Source: Streptomyces sclerotialus
Lineage (GTDB): Bacteria; Actinomycetota; Actinomycetes; Streptomycetales; Streptomycetaceae
DNA length: 64,000 nt
NCBI GenBank assembly: GCA_000719105.1
Contig: JODX01000007.1
Location: forward strand, 1-64,000
Reading direction: 5' to 3'
Numbering within the stretch: position 1 is the first letter of the stretch; each line of letters starts with the position of its first letter. Shown here one piece after another: positions 24,968 to 32,816 of the stretch. Below the pieces are notes generated by a model that searched no databases, was not told where the DNA came from, and saw only the letters and a program-made list of their open reading frames with translations. Both the position numbers and the translations under genes were made by a program.

Positions 24968-26581
24968 ATGGCCACCCTGCTCGGAGAGCTCGGCGCGTGG
25001 GCCGCGCGGCTCACACCCGAAGCGATCCCCGGACGGGTGCTCCGCCGGGCCGCCAGTCAGGTGCTGTCCCAGCTCGGGGCGATCCGCGCCGGGGCCGGAC
25101 ATCGCCTCGGCCGCCGGCTGACCGCCGCCTTCGGGCCGCCGCTGCAGCCCGATCCGCGCCGGTCGGCCTGCGTGCTGGCCGGGCTCGGCTCCTGGCTCAA
25201 CCTCGACGACACCGCGTACGCGGGCCACCTGTCCAACTCCACCGTCGCGGTGCCCCTCGCCTTCGCACACGCCCGGCGGCTGGACGGTCCGGCACTGCTC
25301 ACCGCGGTGGTGGCGGCCAACGAGTGCGCCGCCCGCGTCACCGCCGCGGCGACGCTGGGCCCGCTGCGCGGCCAGACCGCGCTGCACGCGCACCTCGCGG
25401 GCGCCGTCGCCGGGCGGCTCAGCTGCGAGGGAGTTCCGCCCGCCCGCTGGCCGGACGCGCTCGGTCTGGCGTACGCGCAGCCGCCGTGGCCGCTGATGCG
25501 GGCCTTCCTGGCCGGCGACGCCCGGCTGCTGAACACCCTCGGGCCGGTGCGTACGGCGATGGACGCGTGCGACGCGGCCGCCGCCGGACTCGCCGGCCCG
25601 CACGACCTGCTGGAGCACCCGGACGGCTTCCTGCGCCGCTTCGCGACCGTCCCGCTGCCCGAGGCGGTCACCGCGGGGCTGGGAACGCGCTGGCACACCG
25701 AGACCTTCTCGTACAAACTGCACCCGGGCGGGCCCGGGATCGACGCCGCCGTCGACTGCGCCATGGCCCTCCACGACGACCTGGGCGCCCCGGACGCGGC
25801 CGAGCTCGCCGACGACATCACCGAGGTGCTCGTGGAGGCGTCGCTGTACACCCTCCTCGCGGCCCGGCGCGCGCACCCCTATCTCGGCGGGACCGCACGG
25901 CCCCTGGGCGCACTGGTGCTGGACGTCGGCTATCCCGTGGCCACCGCGCTGCTGACCGGGCGGCTGACCGTGGCCGACCTGGACCCTCCGGCCTCGGACG
26001 ACCCGGTGCGCCGGGCCGTGGCCGCCCGGGTCCGGCTGGTGCACGACACCGGCATGACCCGCGCGCTCCTGGCCTCCTGCGCACCGTTCGGCGAGGCGCT
26101 GCGGCAGGCGGGCCCCGCCGGTGCCGCGTGGCTGCGGGAGTTCGGCGGTGACGCGCTCGCCGGGCTGGCGGGCGAACCGCTGCCTCCCGCCGCGGACTTC
26201 ACCGACGCCGTCAAGGCCACCGGCGCCCGGGTGTCGGTCCGTCTCACCGGCGGCCGCTGCGCGGTACGGGAGCTGATGGTCCCGCACGGCGCCGCGGGTC
26301 CGCACACCCGGGCCCGGCACGCCGCCCTCGTCGGGCAGAAGTTCCGTGCGCTCGGCGGCCCCGCCGACGTCGCCGACGCGCTGGTGCGGGTGCCCCGGAT
26401 GGACGGCGCCGAGCTCCGCGCGTGGATCGAGGCGGCGCTGCGGCCCGGCCCGCCGCGCACGGAACAGGCAGCTGTCACGGATCAGGCGGCCGTCAGCGAT
26501 CCGTCAGGGGCCTGTGACAGCGTGGGGGCGCCCGCCCCCTTCCCACCGCGCGCCGCCGACATCGAGGAGCAACGCCTGTGA
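24968..26581 (+). CDS. MmgE/PrpD-family protein, VlmK-like dehydratase
   Basis: 537 aa. ATG 24968 follows GAGGGAGGA. The helical MmgE/PrpD fold is recognisable from LGSWLNLDDTAYAGHLSNS (substrate-site region), AANECAARVTAAATLGPLRGQ and TRWHTETFSYKLHPGG. The 2-methylcitrate dehydratase family includes VlmK, which removes phosphate from phosphorylated valanimycin hydrate to create the acrylate double bond. It follows the VlmJ-like kinase. Its last codons overlap the aminotransferase start (GTGA), and its 3' end contains a SARP-like operator, so an internal promoter for the next operon is likely. Confidence 0.82.
   Translation: MATLLGELGAWAARLTPEAIPGRVLRRAASQVLSQLGAIRAGAGHRLGRRLTAAFGPPLQPDPRRSACVLAGLGSWLNLDDTAYAGHLSNSTVAVPLAFAHARRLDGPALLTAVVAANECAARVTAAATLGPLRGQTALHAHLAGAVAGRLSCEGVPPARWPDALGLAYAQPPWPLMRAFLAGDARLLNTLGPVRTAMDACDAAAAGLAGPHDLLEHPDGFLRRFATVPLPEAVTAGLGTRWHTETFSYKLHPGGPGIDAAVDCAMALHDDLGAPDAAELADDITEVLVEASLYTLLAARRAHPYLGGTARPLGALVLDVGYPVATALLTGRLTVADLDPPASDDPVRRAVAARVRLVHDTGMTRALLASCAPFGEALRQAGPAGAAWLREFGGDALAGLAGEPLPPAADFTDAVKATGARVSVRLTGGRCAVRELMVPHGAAGPHTRARHAALVGQKFRALGGPADVADALVRVPRMDGAELRAWIEAALRPGPPRTEQAAVTDQAAVSDPSGACDSVGAPAPFPPRAADIEEQRL
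26480..26519 (+). promoter_or_regulatory. Putative SARP operator inside 3' end of VlmK-like gene
   Basis: Heptamers at an 11-bp pitch: GATCAGG (26480), CGTCAGC (26491), CGTCAGG (26502) and TGTGACA (26513). The middle two match the consensus seen at 15297 and 23614. It lies about 60-100 bases before the aminotransferase start. No clear -10 is visible in this GC-rich stretch. Confidence 0.55.
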
Positions 26582-27918
26582 GCGCTCCGACGGACACCGG
26601 ACCGGACACGGAACAGGACACGGAACAGGAAACGGAACAGGAAACGGAACAGGAAACGGAACAGGAAACACTCCGGACTCTCCGCCTCTACCGGGCCCAC
26701 GTCAGCAAGGGCCGGGCGACCGTGGCCGAGCTGTTCGGCGGCCGCATGGAGGTCGCCTCCTCGGGCGCCTGGCTGACCACGAGCGACGGCGAGCGGTACC
26801 TCAACTGCGGCGGCTACGGCGTGTTCCTCATGGGCGCGCGGCACCCGCTCGTCATGGAGGAGGTCCGCCGCCAGCTCGGCACCCACCCCGTCGCCACCCG
26901 CCTCCTGCTCGAACCGGCCGTCGCCCGCGCCGCCGAGACACTGGTGTCGGTGACCCCGCCGGGGCTGGACCGCGTGCACTTCTCGCTCTCCGGCGCCGAG
27001 GCGGTCGAGACAGCGCTCAAGCTGGCCCGCGCCCAGGGCCGGCGGAAGGTGGTCGCCATGCACATGGGCTACCACGGCAAGACGCTGGGCGCCCTGTCGG
27101 CCACCGGCAAGGACGTGTTCCAGCGGCCGTTCCGTCCCCTGCTGCCCGATGTGACGCACCTGCCCTACGGGGACGCCGAGGCGCTGGAGAAGGAGCTCGC
27201 CGAACGGCCCGGCGAGGCCTGCGTGATCGTCGAACCGGTCCAGGGCGAGGGCGGCGTGGTCATCCCGCCGGACGGCTATCTGCGGCGGGTCGGCGAACTC
27301 TGCCGCGCCCACGGCGCGTTCTTCGTCCTGGACGAGGTGCAGACCGGCATGGGCCGCCTGGGCACCTGGTGGGGAGCCGACGCCGAAGGCGTGGTCCCGG
27401 ACGTGCTGCTCGCGGGCAAGGCGCTGGGCGGGGGAGTGGTCCCGGTCTCCGCCGCGATCGCCACGCGCGAGGCGTTCCGGCCGTTCGACAAGGACCCCTA
27501 CCTCCACACCGGGACGTTCTCCGGAGCCCCGCTCCTCATGGCCGCCGTCCAGGGCGCCGTCCGCGCGGTACGCGAGGAGGACCTCACCACCCGGGCGGCG
27601 GAGCTCGGCGCCACGCTGCTGCCGCGCATCGCGGAGATCGCCCGCGGCAACATCCCCGAGTTGCTCGCCGGGGTACGGGGCCGGGGCCTGCTCATCGGCG
27701 TGGAGCTGATCGAGGCCGGGCTCGCGGGGGAGCTGCTGATCGAACTGTTCAACCACCGCGTGGTGGCCAACCACTCGATGAACGGCAGCACCGTGGTGCG
27801 GTTCACCCCGCCCGCGGTCCTCACCGACGCGGACGTCGACTTCTTCCTGCACGCCTTCGACGGGGCCACCCGCGCCCTGGTCGAGAACGCCACACGCGCC
27901 CCGGAAGGCCGGAGGTGA
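26578..27918 (+). CDS. Class III PLP-dependent aminotransferase
   Basis: 446 aa. GTG 26578 overlaps the upstream stop as GTGA, with GAGGAGC 8 bases upstream. The fold-type I motifs are present: FSLSGAEAVETALKLAR, YHGKTLGALS, Asp252 in VLDEVQTG, and the PLP lysine Lys281 in LLAGKALGGG. Residues 11-31 are a TEQE repeat encoded by 12-bp units, which is unusual for the family. It should convert an aldehyde to an amine or the reverse. In context it probably aminates the fatty aldehyde from the reductase at 16972, replacing the valine decarboxylase (VlmD) that supplies isobutylamine in valanimycin. Confidence 0.88.
   Translation: MSAPTDTGPDTEQDTEQETEQETEQETEQETLRTLRLYRAHVSKGRATVAELFGGRMEVASSGAWLTTSDGERYLNCGGYGVFLMGARHPLVMEEVRRQLGTHPVATRLLLEPAVARAAETLVSVTPPGLDRVHFSLSGAEAVETALKLARAQGRRKVVAMHMGYHGKTLGALSATGKDVFQRPFRPLLPDVTHLPYGDAEALEKELAERPGEACVIVEPVQGEGGVVIPPDGYLRRVGELCRAHGAFFVLDEVQTGMGRLGTWWGADAEGVVPDVLLAGKALGGGVVPVSAAIATREAFRPFDKDPYLHTGTFSGAPLLMAAVQGAVRAVREEDLTTRAAELGATLLPRIAEIARGNIPELLAGVRGRGLLIGVELIEAGLAGELLIELFNHRVVANHSMNGSTVVRFTPPAVLTDADVDFFLHAFDGATRALVENATRAPEGRR
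26608..26670. repeat. 12-bp tandem array (GAAACGGAACAG) at aminotransferase N-terminus
   Basis: About five copies of a 12-bp unit (GACACGGAACAG or GAAACGGAACAG) in frame, encoding Thr-Glu-Gln-Glu repeats. Confidence 0.88.
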
Positions 27919-27920
27919 CC

Positions 27921-28400
27921 ATGCGGCACGTCGTCCTGGAAGCACTCGTCCCCGGCGAACGCGCCGAGACGGTCCTCGACGGGATCTCGCGCTTCGAGCG
28001 CTATCCCCGCCTCGCCCCGCACGTGCGCGCCGCCGTGGTGCACACCGGGCCGCCGGCGGCCCGGGGCAGCTCCAGCTGGGAGCTGTACTTCCGCAGCGGC
28101 CTGCTGCGCTGGACCGAGACCGAGGAGTTCGACCGCGAGCGCCTGCGCATCGTCTTCCGGCAGACCGACGGCGACTTCGACGCGTTCGCCGGCTGCTGGA
28201 CACTCCGCCAGAGCGGCGACGACTGCGCCTTGCGCTTCGACGCCGAGTTCGACTTCGGCATCCCCAGCATGGAGGGGATCCTCGATCCCATCGCCGAGCG
28301 CGTCATCAAGGAGACCGTCGCCTGGACGGTCACCGGCATGTTCGCCGGGACCACGCTCGGCGAGGAGATCGGTACGGCGGCTCCGCGCGCGCGGCCGTGA
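27921..28400 (+). CDS. SRPBCC/START-type protein (coenzyme Q10-binding / cyclase-like)
   Basis: 159 aa. ATG 27921, with GGAGG overlapping the aminotransferase stop, 2 bases after it. The helix-grip fold is suggested by FERYPRLAPHVRAAVV near the start, WELYFRSGLLRWTETEEF, and a long C-terminal helix (RVIKETVAWTVTGMF). Such proteins bind hydrophobic ligands and sometimes catalyse cyclisation or dehydration. It lies between the aminotransferase and the N-N-forming pair, so it may carry the long-chain hydroxylamine or seryl ester, or help the rearrangement. The function is not known. Confidence 0.75.
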   Translation: MRHVVLEALVPGERAETVLDGISRFERYPRLAPHVRAAVVHTGPPAARGSSSWELYFRSGLLRWTETEEFDRERLRIVFRQTDGDFDAFAGCWTLRQSGDDCALRFDAEFDFGIPSMEGILDPIAERVIKETVAWTVTGMFAGTTLGEEIGTAAPRARP

Positions 28401-28410
28401 CGTCCTGAGG

Positions 28411-28504
28411 CGTTCCCCGTTCCAGGTTCCGCTTTCCGAGTTCCGCGTTCCGCCGAGCCGTCCACGGGGCCGAGCCGTCCACGCGGCCGGACCGTCCACG
28501 AGGC
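28411..28504. repeat. Two adjacent tandem arrays (7 bp x6, 17 bp x3)
   Basis: TTCCNNN repeats six times at 28411-28452. It is followed at once by three 17-bp units, CGAGCCGTCCACGGGGC and variants, at 28454-28504. They fill almost the whole gap between the SRPBCC and membrane-protein genes. Confidence 0.85.
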
Positions 28505-28534
28505 CGGGCAGACCCTTGCCGGGAGGAGCGACCG

Positions 28535-29062
28535 ATGGACCAGGCCAACCCGTTCGAGACCCGTACCACCTTCCGCCTGCACCGGGCCGAGTACCTGGTC
28601 GGCCTCGCGGTCTGCGCCGGGCTCATGATCGCCCACGCCGGCGAGATCCGCTGGCCCGTGGCGCTCGCCCTGTTCGCGTACATCGACCTCATCGGCTACA
28701 TCCCCGGGGCCATCGCCTACCGGCGCAGCGGCGACGGCAGGATTCCCAAGGTCTACTACGTGCTCTACAACACGATGCACAGCCTGATCACACAGGGGGC
28801 CGTGGCCGCACTGTGGTGCTGGCTCGTGGGCCCCGAATGGGCCCTGCTGGCGCTGCCGCTCCATCTGTGCGCTGACCGGGGACTGTTCGGGAACTTCCTG
28901 AAGCCGTTCGCGCTGCGCTTCGAGCCCGAGGCCGAGCCGGGCTACCGGCGGCTGACCGACGGGCTGCGCGGCCGTGCGGCCGGACGCAGGGTCCCCGTAC
29001 CCGTCACCGCCCCCGCCCCCGTGCCCGCGGCCGGTCAGGCCGGCTCAGGGCCCAAGGGGTAG
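28535..29062 (+). CDS. Small integral membrane protein, VlmO-like (candidate N-N bond-forming enzyme)
   Basis: 175 aa. ATG 28535 follows GGGAGGAGCG. There are four likely membrane segments: about 20-36, 42-60, 84-100 and 103-118. Polar and charged residues sit between them, including HRAEY, HAGEIRW, YNTMHS and HLCADRG. The last 35 residues are Pro/Ala-rich. In valanimycin, the membrane protein VlmO converts the O-seryl hydroxylamine to the hydrazine. The size, membrane topology and position just before the VlmB-like gene support a VlmO counterpart. I could not compare sequences directly, so homology is inferred from context and hydropathy. Confidence 0.6.
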   Translation: MDQANPFETRTTFRLHRAEYLVGLAVCAGLMIAHAGEIRWPVALALFAYIDLIGYIPGAIAYRRSGDGRIPKVYYVLYNTMHSLITQGAVAALWCWLVGPEWALLALPLHLCADRGLFGNFLKPFALRFEPEAEPGYRRLTDGLRGRAAGRRVPVPVTAPAPVPAAGQAGSGPKG

Positions 29063-29114
29063 GCCGTCCGGCCGCCGAGGGAGTTCGCGACCACCACACA
29101 GGAGGAGTCCAGCG

Positions 29115-30176
29115 ATGACCGACACCGTAGAACCCGTGTCACCGGAGGCGGACTGGGAGACCGCTCCGGGGCTCCTCGACGGGGCGAAGACCCTCGACCT
29201 CACCGCCGAGCGGTGCGACCTGGCGTACTGGCTCCGCCATGTGGCGCAGGGGACCCTGCACGGCCGCGCCGTCACCGGGCACGCCGAGGAGGCCCGCACA
29301 CCGGAGTTCATGAAGCGGCCCGGCCCGCTGCGCGAGGCGCTCGTCCTCGAACTGGGCTTCCGGTCGCTGGCCGAGGAGACGGCCACCCGGGCCCTCGGCC
29401 ATTACGTGGCCCAGGCCCCGGGCGTGGCGGAGATGGAGTTCTACGCCACCCAGCTCCTGGACGAGGCACGCCACGCCCGGGTGTTCCGCGAGCACCTCGT
29501 GGAACTGGGCATGCCCGCGCGGACGCTGCTGAGCGACATCCGCGAGAGGGCCGCCGACTACCGGTCCCGGGTCCTTCGCCCGCTGGAGGAGTTCACGCTG
29601 GACATCGTGCGGGACCGGGCCGACTTCGCCGGCGGCGTGGCCATCCTCACCATCGTCATCGAGGGCGTCCTCGCGCCCGCCGCCGAGCTGAGCGAACGCA
29701 AGTGGACCCCGCTGGACCCGGCGGCCGGAGAGGTGTCCCGGGGCGCGGCGATCGACGAGATCCGCCACCTGGCCGTCGGCAGTTCGGTGCTGCGCGACCA
29801 CCTCGCCGCGCACCCGGAGTACCGGCCGCGGCTGCTGGAGATCCTGCGCGCCGGGCGGAAGCTGTGGGACGAACTGCCCGACCGGGAGTTCGTCATCGCC
29901 CGCGAGGAGCTCTTCCAGAAGGGCATGCTGCAACACGCCGACAAGGTCGGCGACTACGAGATCTGGCCGGGCCGGCGCCTGCTCGACACCACACCGGAAG
30001 AGCGCTACGACACGGCCGCGCGCTGGACGGACGAGATGGCCGGGGTGCGCCTGGCCCACATGGGCCTTGAGGAGGCCGTAGCCGTGCTCGGCGTACAGAC
30101 CGCCTCCGAGGAGCGGGCCGTGTCCGAGGGGCGGGCCGTGTCCGAGGGGCGGGCCGTCTCCCAGGGGCGGAAGTGA
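29115..30176 (+). CDS. Ferritin-like diiron oxygenase, VlmB-like (azoxy formation)
   Basis: 353 aa. ATG 29115 follows GGAGGAG. The iron ligands have the classic helical-bundle spacing: Glu87/88 (LAEET), Glu117-x2-His120 (DEARH), Glu183 (VIEG) and Glu215-x2-His218 (DEIRH). VlmB is a non-heme diiron enzyme that oxidises the seryl hydrazine by four electrons to the azoxy group. This is the obvious counterpart, just after the VlmO-like gene. The C-terminus ends in three near-identical SEGRAV units encoded by an 18-bp repeat. The following KS gene starts inside its stop (GTGA). Confidence 0.8.
   Translation: MTDTVEPVSPEADWETAPGLLDGAKTLDLTAERCDLAYWLRHVAQGTLHGRAVTGHAEEARTPEFMKRPGPLREALVLELGFRSLAEETATRALGHYVAQAPGVAEMEFYATQLLDEARHARVFREHLVELGMPARTLLSDIRERAADYRSRVLRPLEEFTLDIVRDRADFAGGVAILTIVIEGVLAPAAELSERKWTPLDPAAGEVSRGAAIDEIRHLAVGSSVLRDHLAAHPEYRPRLLEILRAGRKLWDELPDREFVIAREELFQKGMLQHADKVGDYEIWPGRRLLDTTPEERYDTAARWTDEMAGVRLAHMGLEEAVAVLGVQTASEERAVSEGRAVSEGRAVSQGRK
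30112..30172. repeat. 18-bp tandem array at diiron gene 3' end
   Basis: About three copies of GCCGTGTCCGAGGGGCGG, in frame, encode the C-terminal RAVSEG repeats of the diiron protein. Confidence 0.88.
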
Positions 30177-31228
30177 GGAGTCCGGCGACGGGCGGCGGCG
30201 CCCCGTCCCGTACCGGCCTGCCCGCAGTCCCCCGCAGCGCGGTCGTCATGGGGGTCGGCGGCTGGCTGCCGCCCGATGTGGTGACCAACGACGACCTGGC
30301 CGCCCGCCTGGACACCTCGGACGCGTGGATCCGTACCCGTACCGGCATCGCACGGCGTCATGTGGCCGGGCGAGGCACGGCCGTATCGGATCTCGCCGTG
30401 GAGGCGGGCCGCAGGGCGCTGGCCTCCGCGGGCGGTCCCGCGGTGGACGCGGTCGTCCTCGCCACCATGACGCCGGACCACCCGGTCCCGGCCACCGCGC
30501 CGGTCGTCGCCGCCCGTCTGGGACTGGACGGCGTTCCGGCGTTCGACCTCGCCGCGGCCTGCGCGGGGTTCGTCTACGGGCTCGCCACCGCCGCCGGGCT
30601 GATCGCCGCCTCGGTCGCCGAGCGGGTGCTGGTGATCGGTGCCGAGGTGCTCACCGGCATCGTCGATCCGCGGGACCGTTCCCTGGCGGTCCTGTTGGCC
30701 GACGGGGCCGGGGCGGTGGTGCTGCGGGCGGGGCACGACGAACCGGGCGCGCTCGGCCCCGTCGTCCTGGGCAGCGACGGTGCGCGCGACGACCTGCTGT
30801 ACATCCCCGGCGGTGGCTCCCGCGCGCGTGCGGGCGGCCTCCCGGCCGGGACGGGCGGGGAGTTCCTGCGGATGCGCGGCCGGGAGATCTTCCGCAACGC
30901 GGTGGAGCGGATGGCGGAGTCCTCGCACCGCGCCCTGGAAGCCGCGGGCTGGAAGACCGGCGACGTGGACCGTCTGGTGGCGCACCAGGCCAACGCCCGC
31001 ATCCTGGCCGCCCTCGGCGACGAGCTGGACATCCCCGCGGACCGGCGGCCCGCCACCATCGAGCACACGGGCAACACCGCCTCCGCCTCCATCCCCCTGC
31101 TGCTGGCCGAGACCGTCGCGGACGGACGGCTGAGGCCCGGCCACCGCGTCCTGATCACGGCTTTCGGCGGCGGGCTGGCGTGGGGCGCGACCACCTTGGT
31201 GTGGCCGGAACTGCCCGCCGGGCACTGA
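30173..31228 (+). CDS. Beta-ketoacyl-ACP synthase III (FabH-like)
   Basis: 351 aa from GTG 30173, which overlaps the diiron stop. The conserved part begins at AVVMGVGGWLPP (Met26), so a later start is possible. The thiolase fold triad is complete: Cys130 in LAAACAGFVYG, His in VAHQANARI and Asn in HTGNTASAS. KSIII enzymes condense an acyl-CoA starter with malonyl-ACP. With the ACP and FabF-like genes directly after it, it may make or extend a short acyl starter, separately from the type I PKS, or set chain length. Confidence 0.88.
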   Translation: MRSPATGGGAPSRTGLPAVPRSAVVMGVGGWLPPDVVTNDDLAARLDTSDAWIRTRTGIARRHVAGRGTAVSDLAVEAGRRALASAGGPAVDAVVLATMTPDHPVPATAPVVAARLGLDGVPAFDLAAACAGFVYGLATAAGLIAASVAERVLVIGAEVLTGIVDPRDRSLAVLLADGAGAVVLRAGHDEPGALGPVVLGSDGARDDLLYIPGGGSRARAGGLPAGTGGEFLRMRGREIFRNAVERMAESSHRALEAAGWKTGDVDRLVAHQANARILAALGDELDIPADRRPATIEHTGNTASASIPLLLAETVADGRLRPGHRVLITAFGGGLAWGATTLVWPELPAGH

Positions 31229-31290
31229 GGAGTTCCCTCTCCATCCCTCTTCGGTCCACCACTCACCGTCACTTCCCGTAAGGACGAGCC

Positions 31291-31521
31291 ATGTTCGAGC
31301 AGCTGAAAGACATCCTCGCGCGCAAGCTCCATGTGCCGGCCGACTCGATCACCATGGAGGCCACCCCCCAGGACATCGAGCTGGACTCCCTGGCCGTCGT
31401 CGAGCTCTCCCTCGTGCTCGACAAGGAGCTCGGCATCCGGATCAGCGACGACGAGATGGCCGGGGCCGGGACCGTCGGCGACATCGTCCGGCTCATGGAG
31501 GCGCGGGGGGCGGCGCTCTGA
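31291..31521 (+). CDS. Discrete acyl carrier protein 2
   Basis: 76 aa. ATG 31291 with AAGGA upstream. Ser33 in DIELDSLAVVELSLVLDKELG is the phosphopantetheine site. It is acidic and helical, with the usual ACP length. It sits between KSIII and KSII genes, and its TGA overlaps the next ATG (TGATG). Confidence 0.92.
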   Translation: MFEQLKDILARKLHVPADSITMEATPQDIELDSLAVVELSLVLDKELGIRISDDEMAGAGTVGDIVRLMEARGAAL

Positions 31522-32741
31522 TGCCCCGCTGCGACGCGGCCGTCACCGGTGTCGGGCTCGTCACCCCGGCGGGCATCGGTGTCGAGGAGAACTGGGAGAC
31601 CGTCTGCGCGCCCAAGCCCGCCGCCGCCCTGGACCCGGAGCTGGAGGGCGCTCCGGTACGGATGTCCTGCCGCGTGCCCGGCTTCGACCCGGCCCAGCGG
31701 CTGGGCGCCCGCCGGGCCCACCGCCTCGACCGCTTCGTCCAGCTGGCGCTGGTGGCCGCCCGCGAGGCGCTCGCCGACGCCGGCCTGGATCCGGCGTCCT
31801 GGGACGGCAGCAGGGTGGGCGTGGTGCTCGGCTGCGGTGACGGCGGCACCGCGACCCGGGAGCACGCGCACCGGGTGCTGCTGGAGGAGGGGGCGCGCTG
31901 GGTCTCGCCGCTGGTGCACCCCATGGCACTGTCCAACATGCTGGCGGGCCAGCTGTCGATCGAGTTCGGGGCGAGGGGCCCCAGCCTGGTGGTCACCACC
32001 GCCTGCGCCTCCGGGGCGACCGCCGTCGGCGTGGCCCGGGACCAGCTGTCCCTCGGCCGCTGCGACATCGTGCTGACGGGCGCGAGCGACGCCCTGGTGA
32101 CGCCCTTCCAGGTGGCCGGCTACGCCCGGACGGGAGCCCTCTCCCGGCGGCACGACGACCCGGCCGGCGCGTCCCGCCCGTTCGACGCCGACCGTGACGG
32201 CTTCGTCATCGGTGAAGGGGCGGGCCTGCTGGTGCTGGAGCGGCCGGAGCACGCACGGGCCCGCGGGGCGCGCGTACGGGCCCGCGTCGTCGGCCACGGT
32301 GCCACCGCGGACGCCCACCATGTGACGGCGCCGCACCCCGAGGGACGCGGGATCGAGGCCGCGCTGCGCGCCGCGCTCGCCGACGCCGGGGCGTCCCCGC
32401 GCGACGTGGCACACGTCAACGCCCACGGCACCGGGACGCCGCTGAACGACCTGGTCGAGGCGGCGGCGGTGCACCGGGTCCTGCCGCACGCCCCCCTGGT
32501 GACCTCGACCAAGGGAGTCACCGGGCATCTGCTCGGCGCGGCGGGAGCGGTCGAGGCCGTGTACACCGTGCTCGCGGTGGAGCGCGGACTGGTGCCCCCG
32601 ACCGCCAACCTCGACCGTCCGGACCCCCGGGTGGAACTCGACGTCGCCTCCGTCCCCACCCGCCGCCGGATCGGCCTGGCGCTCACGAACTCCCTCGGCT
32701 TCGGCGGCCAGAACGCCGTCCTGGCCGTGGCCGCCGCATGA
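31521..32741 (+). CDS. Beta-ketoacyl-ACP synthase II (FabF-like)
   Basis: 406 aa. ATG 31521 shares one base with the ACP stop. It has Cys162 in TTACASGA, His in NAHGTGTPLND, and the Lys/His segment KGVTGHLLGAAG. All catalytic residues are intact, so it should be an active elongating KS rather than a chain-length factor. No chain-length-factor partner is present. With KSIII and ACP it forms a minimal type II set, lacking its own ketoreductase, dehydratase or enoyl reductase. It may borrow primary-metabolism enzymes. It is the last gene of the operon starting at 26578. Confidence 0.9.
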   Translation: MPRCDAAVTGVGLVTPAGIGVEENWETVCAPKPAAALDPELEGAPVRMSCRVPGFDPAQRLGARRAHRLDRFVQLALVAAREALADAGLDPASWDGSRVGVVLGCGDGGTATREHAHRVLLEEGARWVSPLVHPMALSNMLAGQLSIEFGARGPSLVVTTACASGATAVGVARDQLSLGRCDIVLTGASDALVTPFQVAGYARTGALSRRHDDPAGASRPFDADRDGFVIGEGAGLLVLERPEHARARGARVRARVVGHGATADAHHVTAPHPEGRGIEAALRAALADAGASPRDVAHVNAHGTGTPLNDLVEAAAVHRVLPHAPLVTSTKGVTGHLLGAAGAVEAVYTVLAVERGLVPPTANLDRPDPRVELDVASVPTRRRIGLALTNSLGFGGQNAVLAVAAA

Positions 32742-32788
32742 GACGACGGCCTCTGCCGGGCCCGTGAGACGACGGCCTCTGCCGGGCC
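32739..32788. repeat. 24-bp perfect direct repeat (26-bp pitch)
   Basis: The TGAGACGACGGCCTCTGCCG block occurs at 32739-32762 and 32765-32788. The first copy contains the FabF stop codon. The second forms the left arm of the terminator, as if the stem arm were duplicated. Confidence 0.9.
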
Positions 32789-32816
32789 TCGCGCCTCACG
32801 CCCGGCGGGGGCCGTC
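32771..32816. terminator. 17-bp hairpin between FabF and SARP2 genes
   Basis: GACGGCCTCTGCCGGGC pairs with 32800-32816 (two G-U pairs) across a 12-base loop. It lies 30 bases after the FabF stop and overlaps the 3' end of the convergent SARP gene. Confidence 0.75.

Noticed and set aside
31521..32741. FabF-like protein as a chain-length factor of a type II PKS
   Set aside because: It keeps the active-site Cys162 and both His motifs, and there is only one such gene, so it is not a KS-alpha/KS-beta pair.
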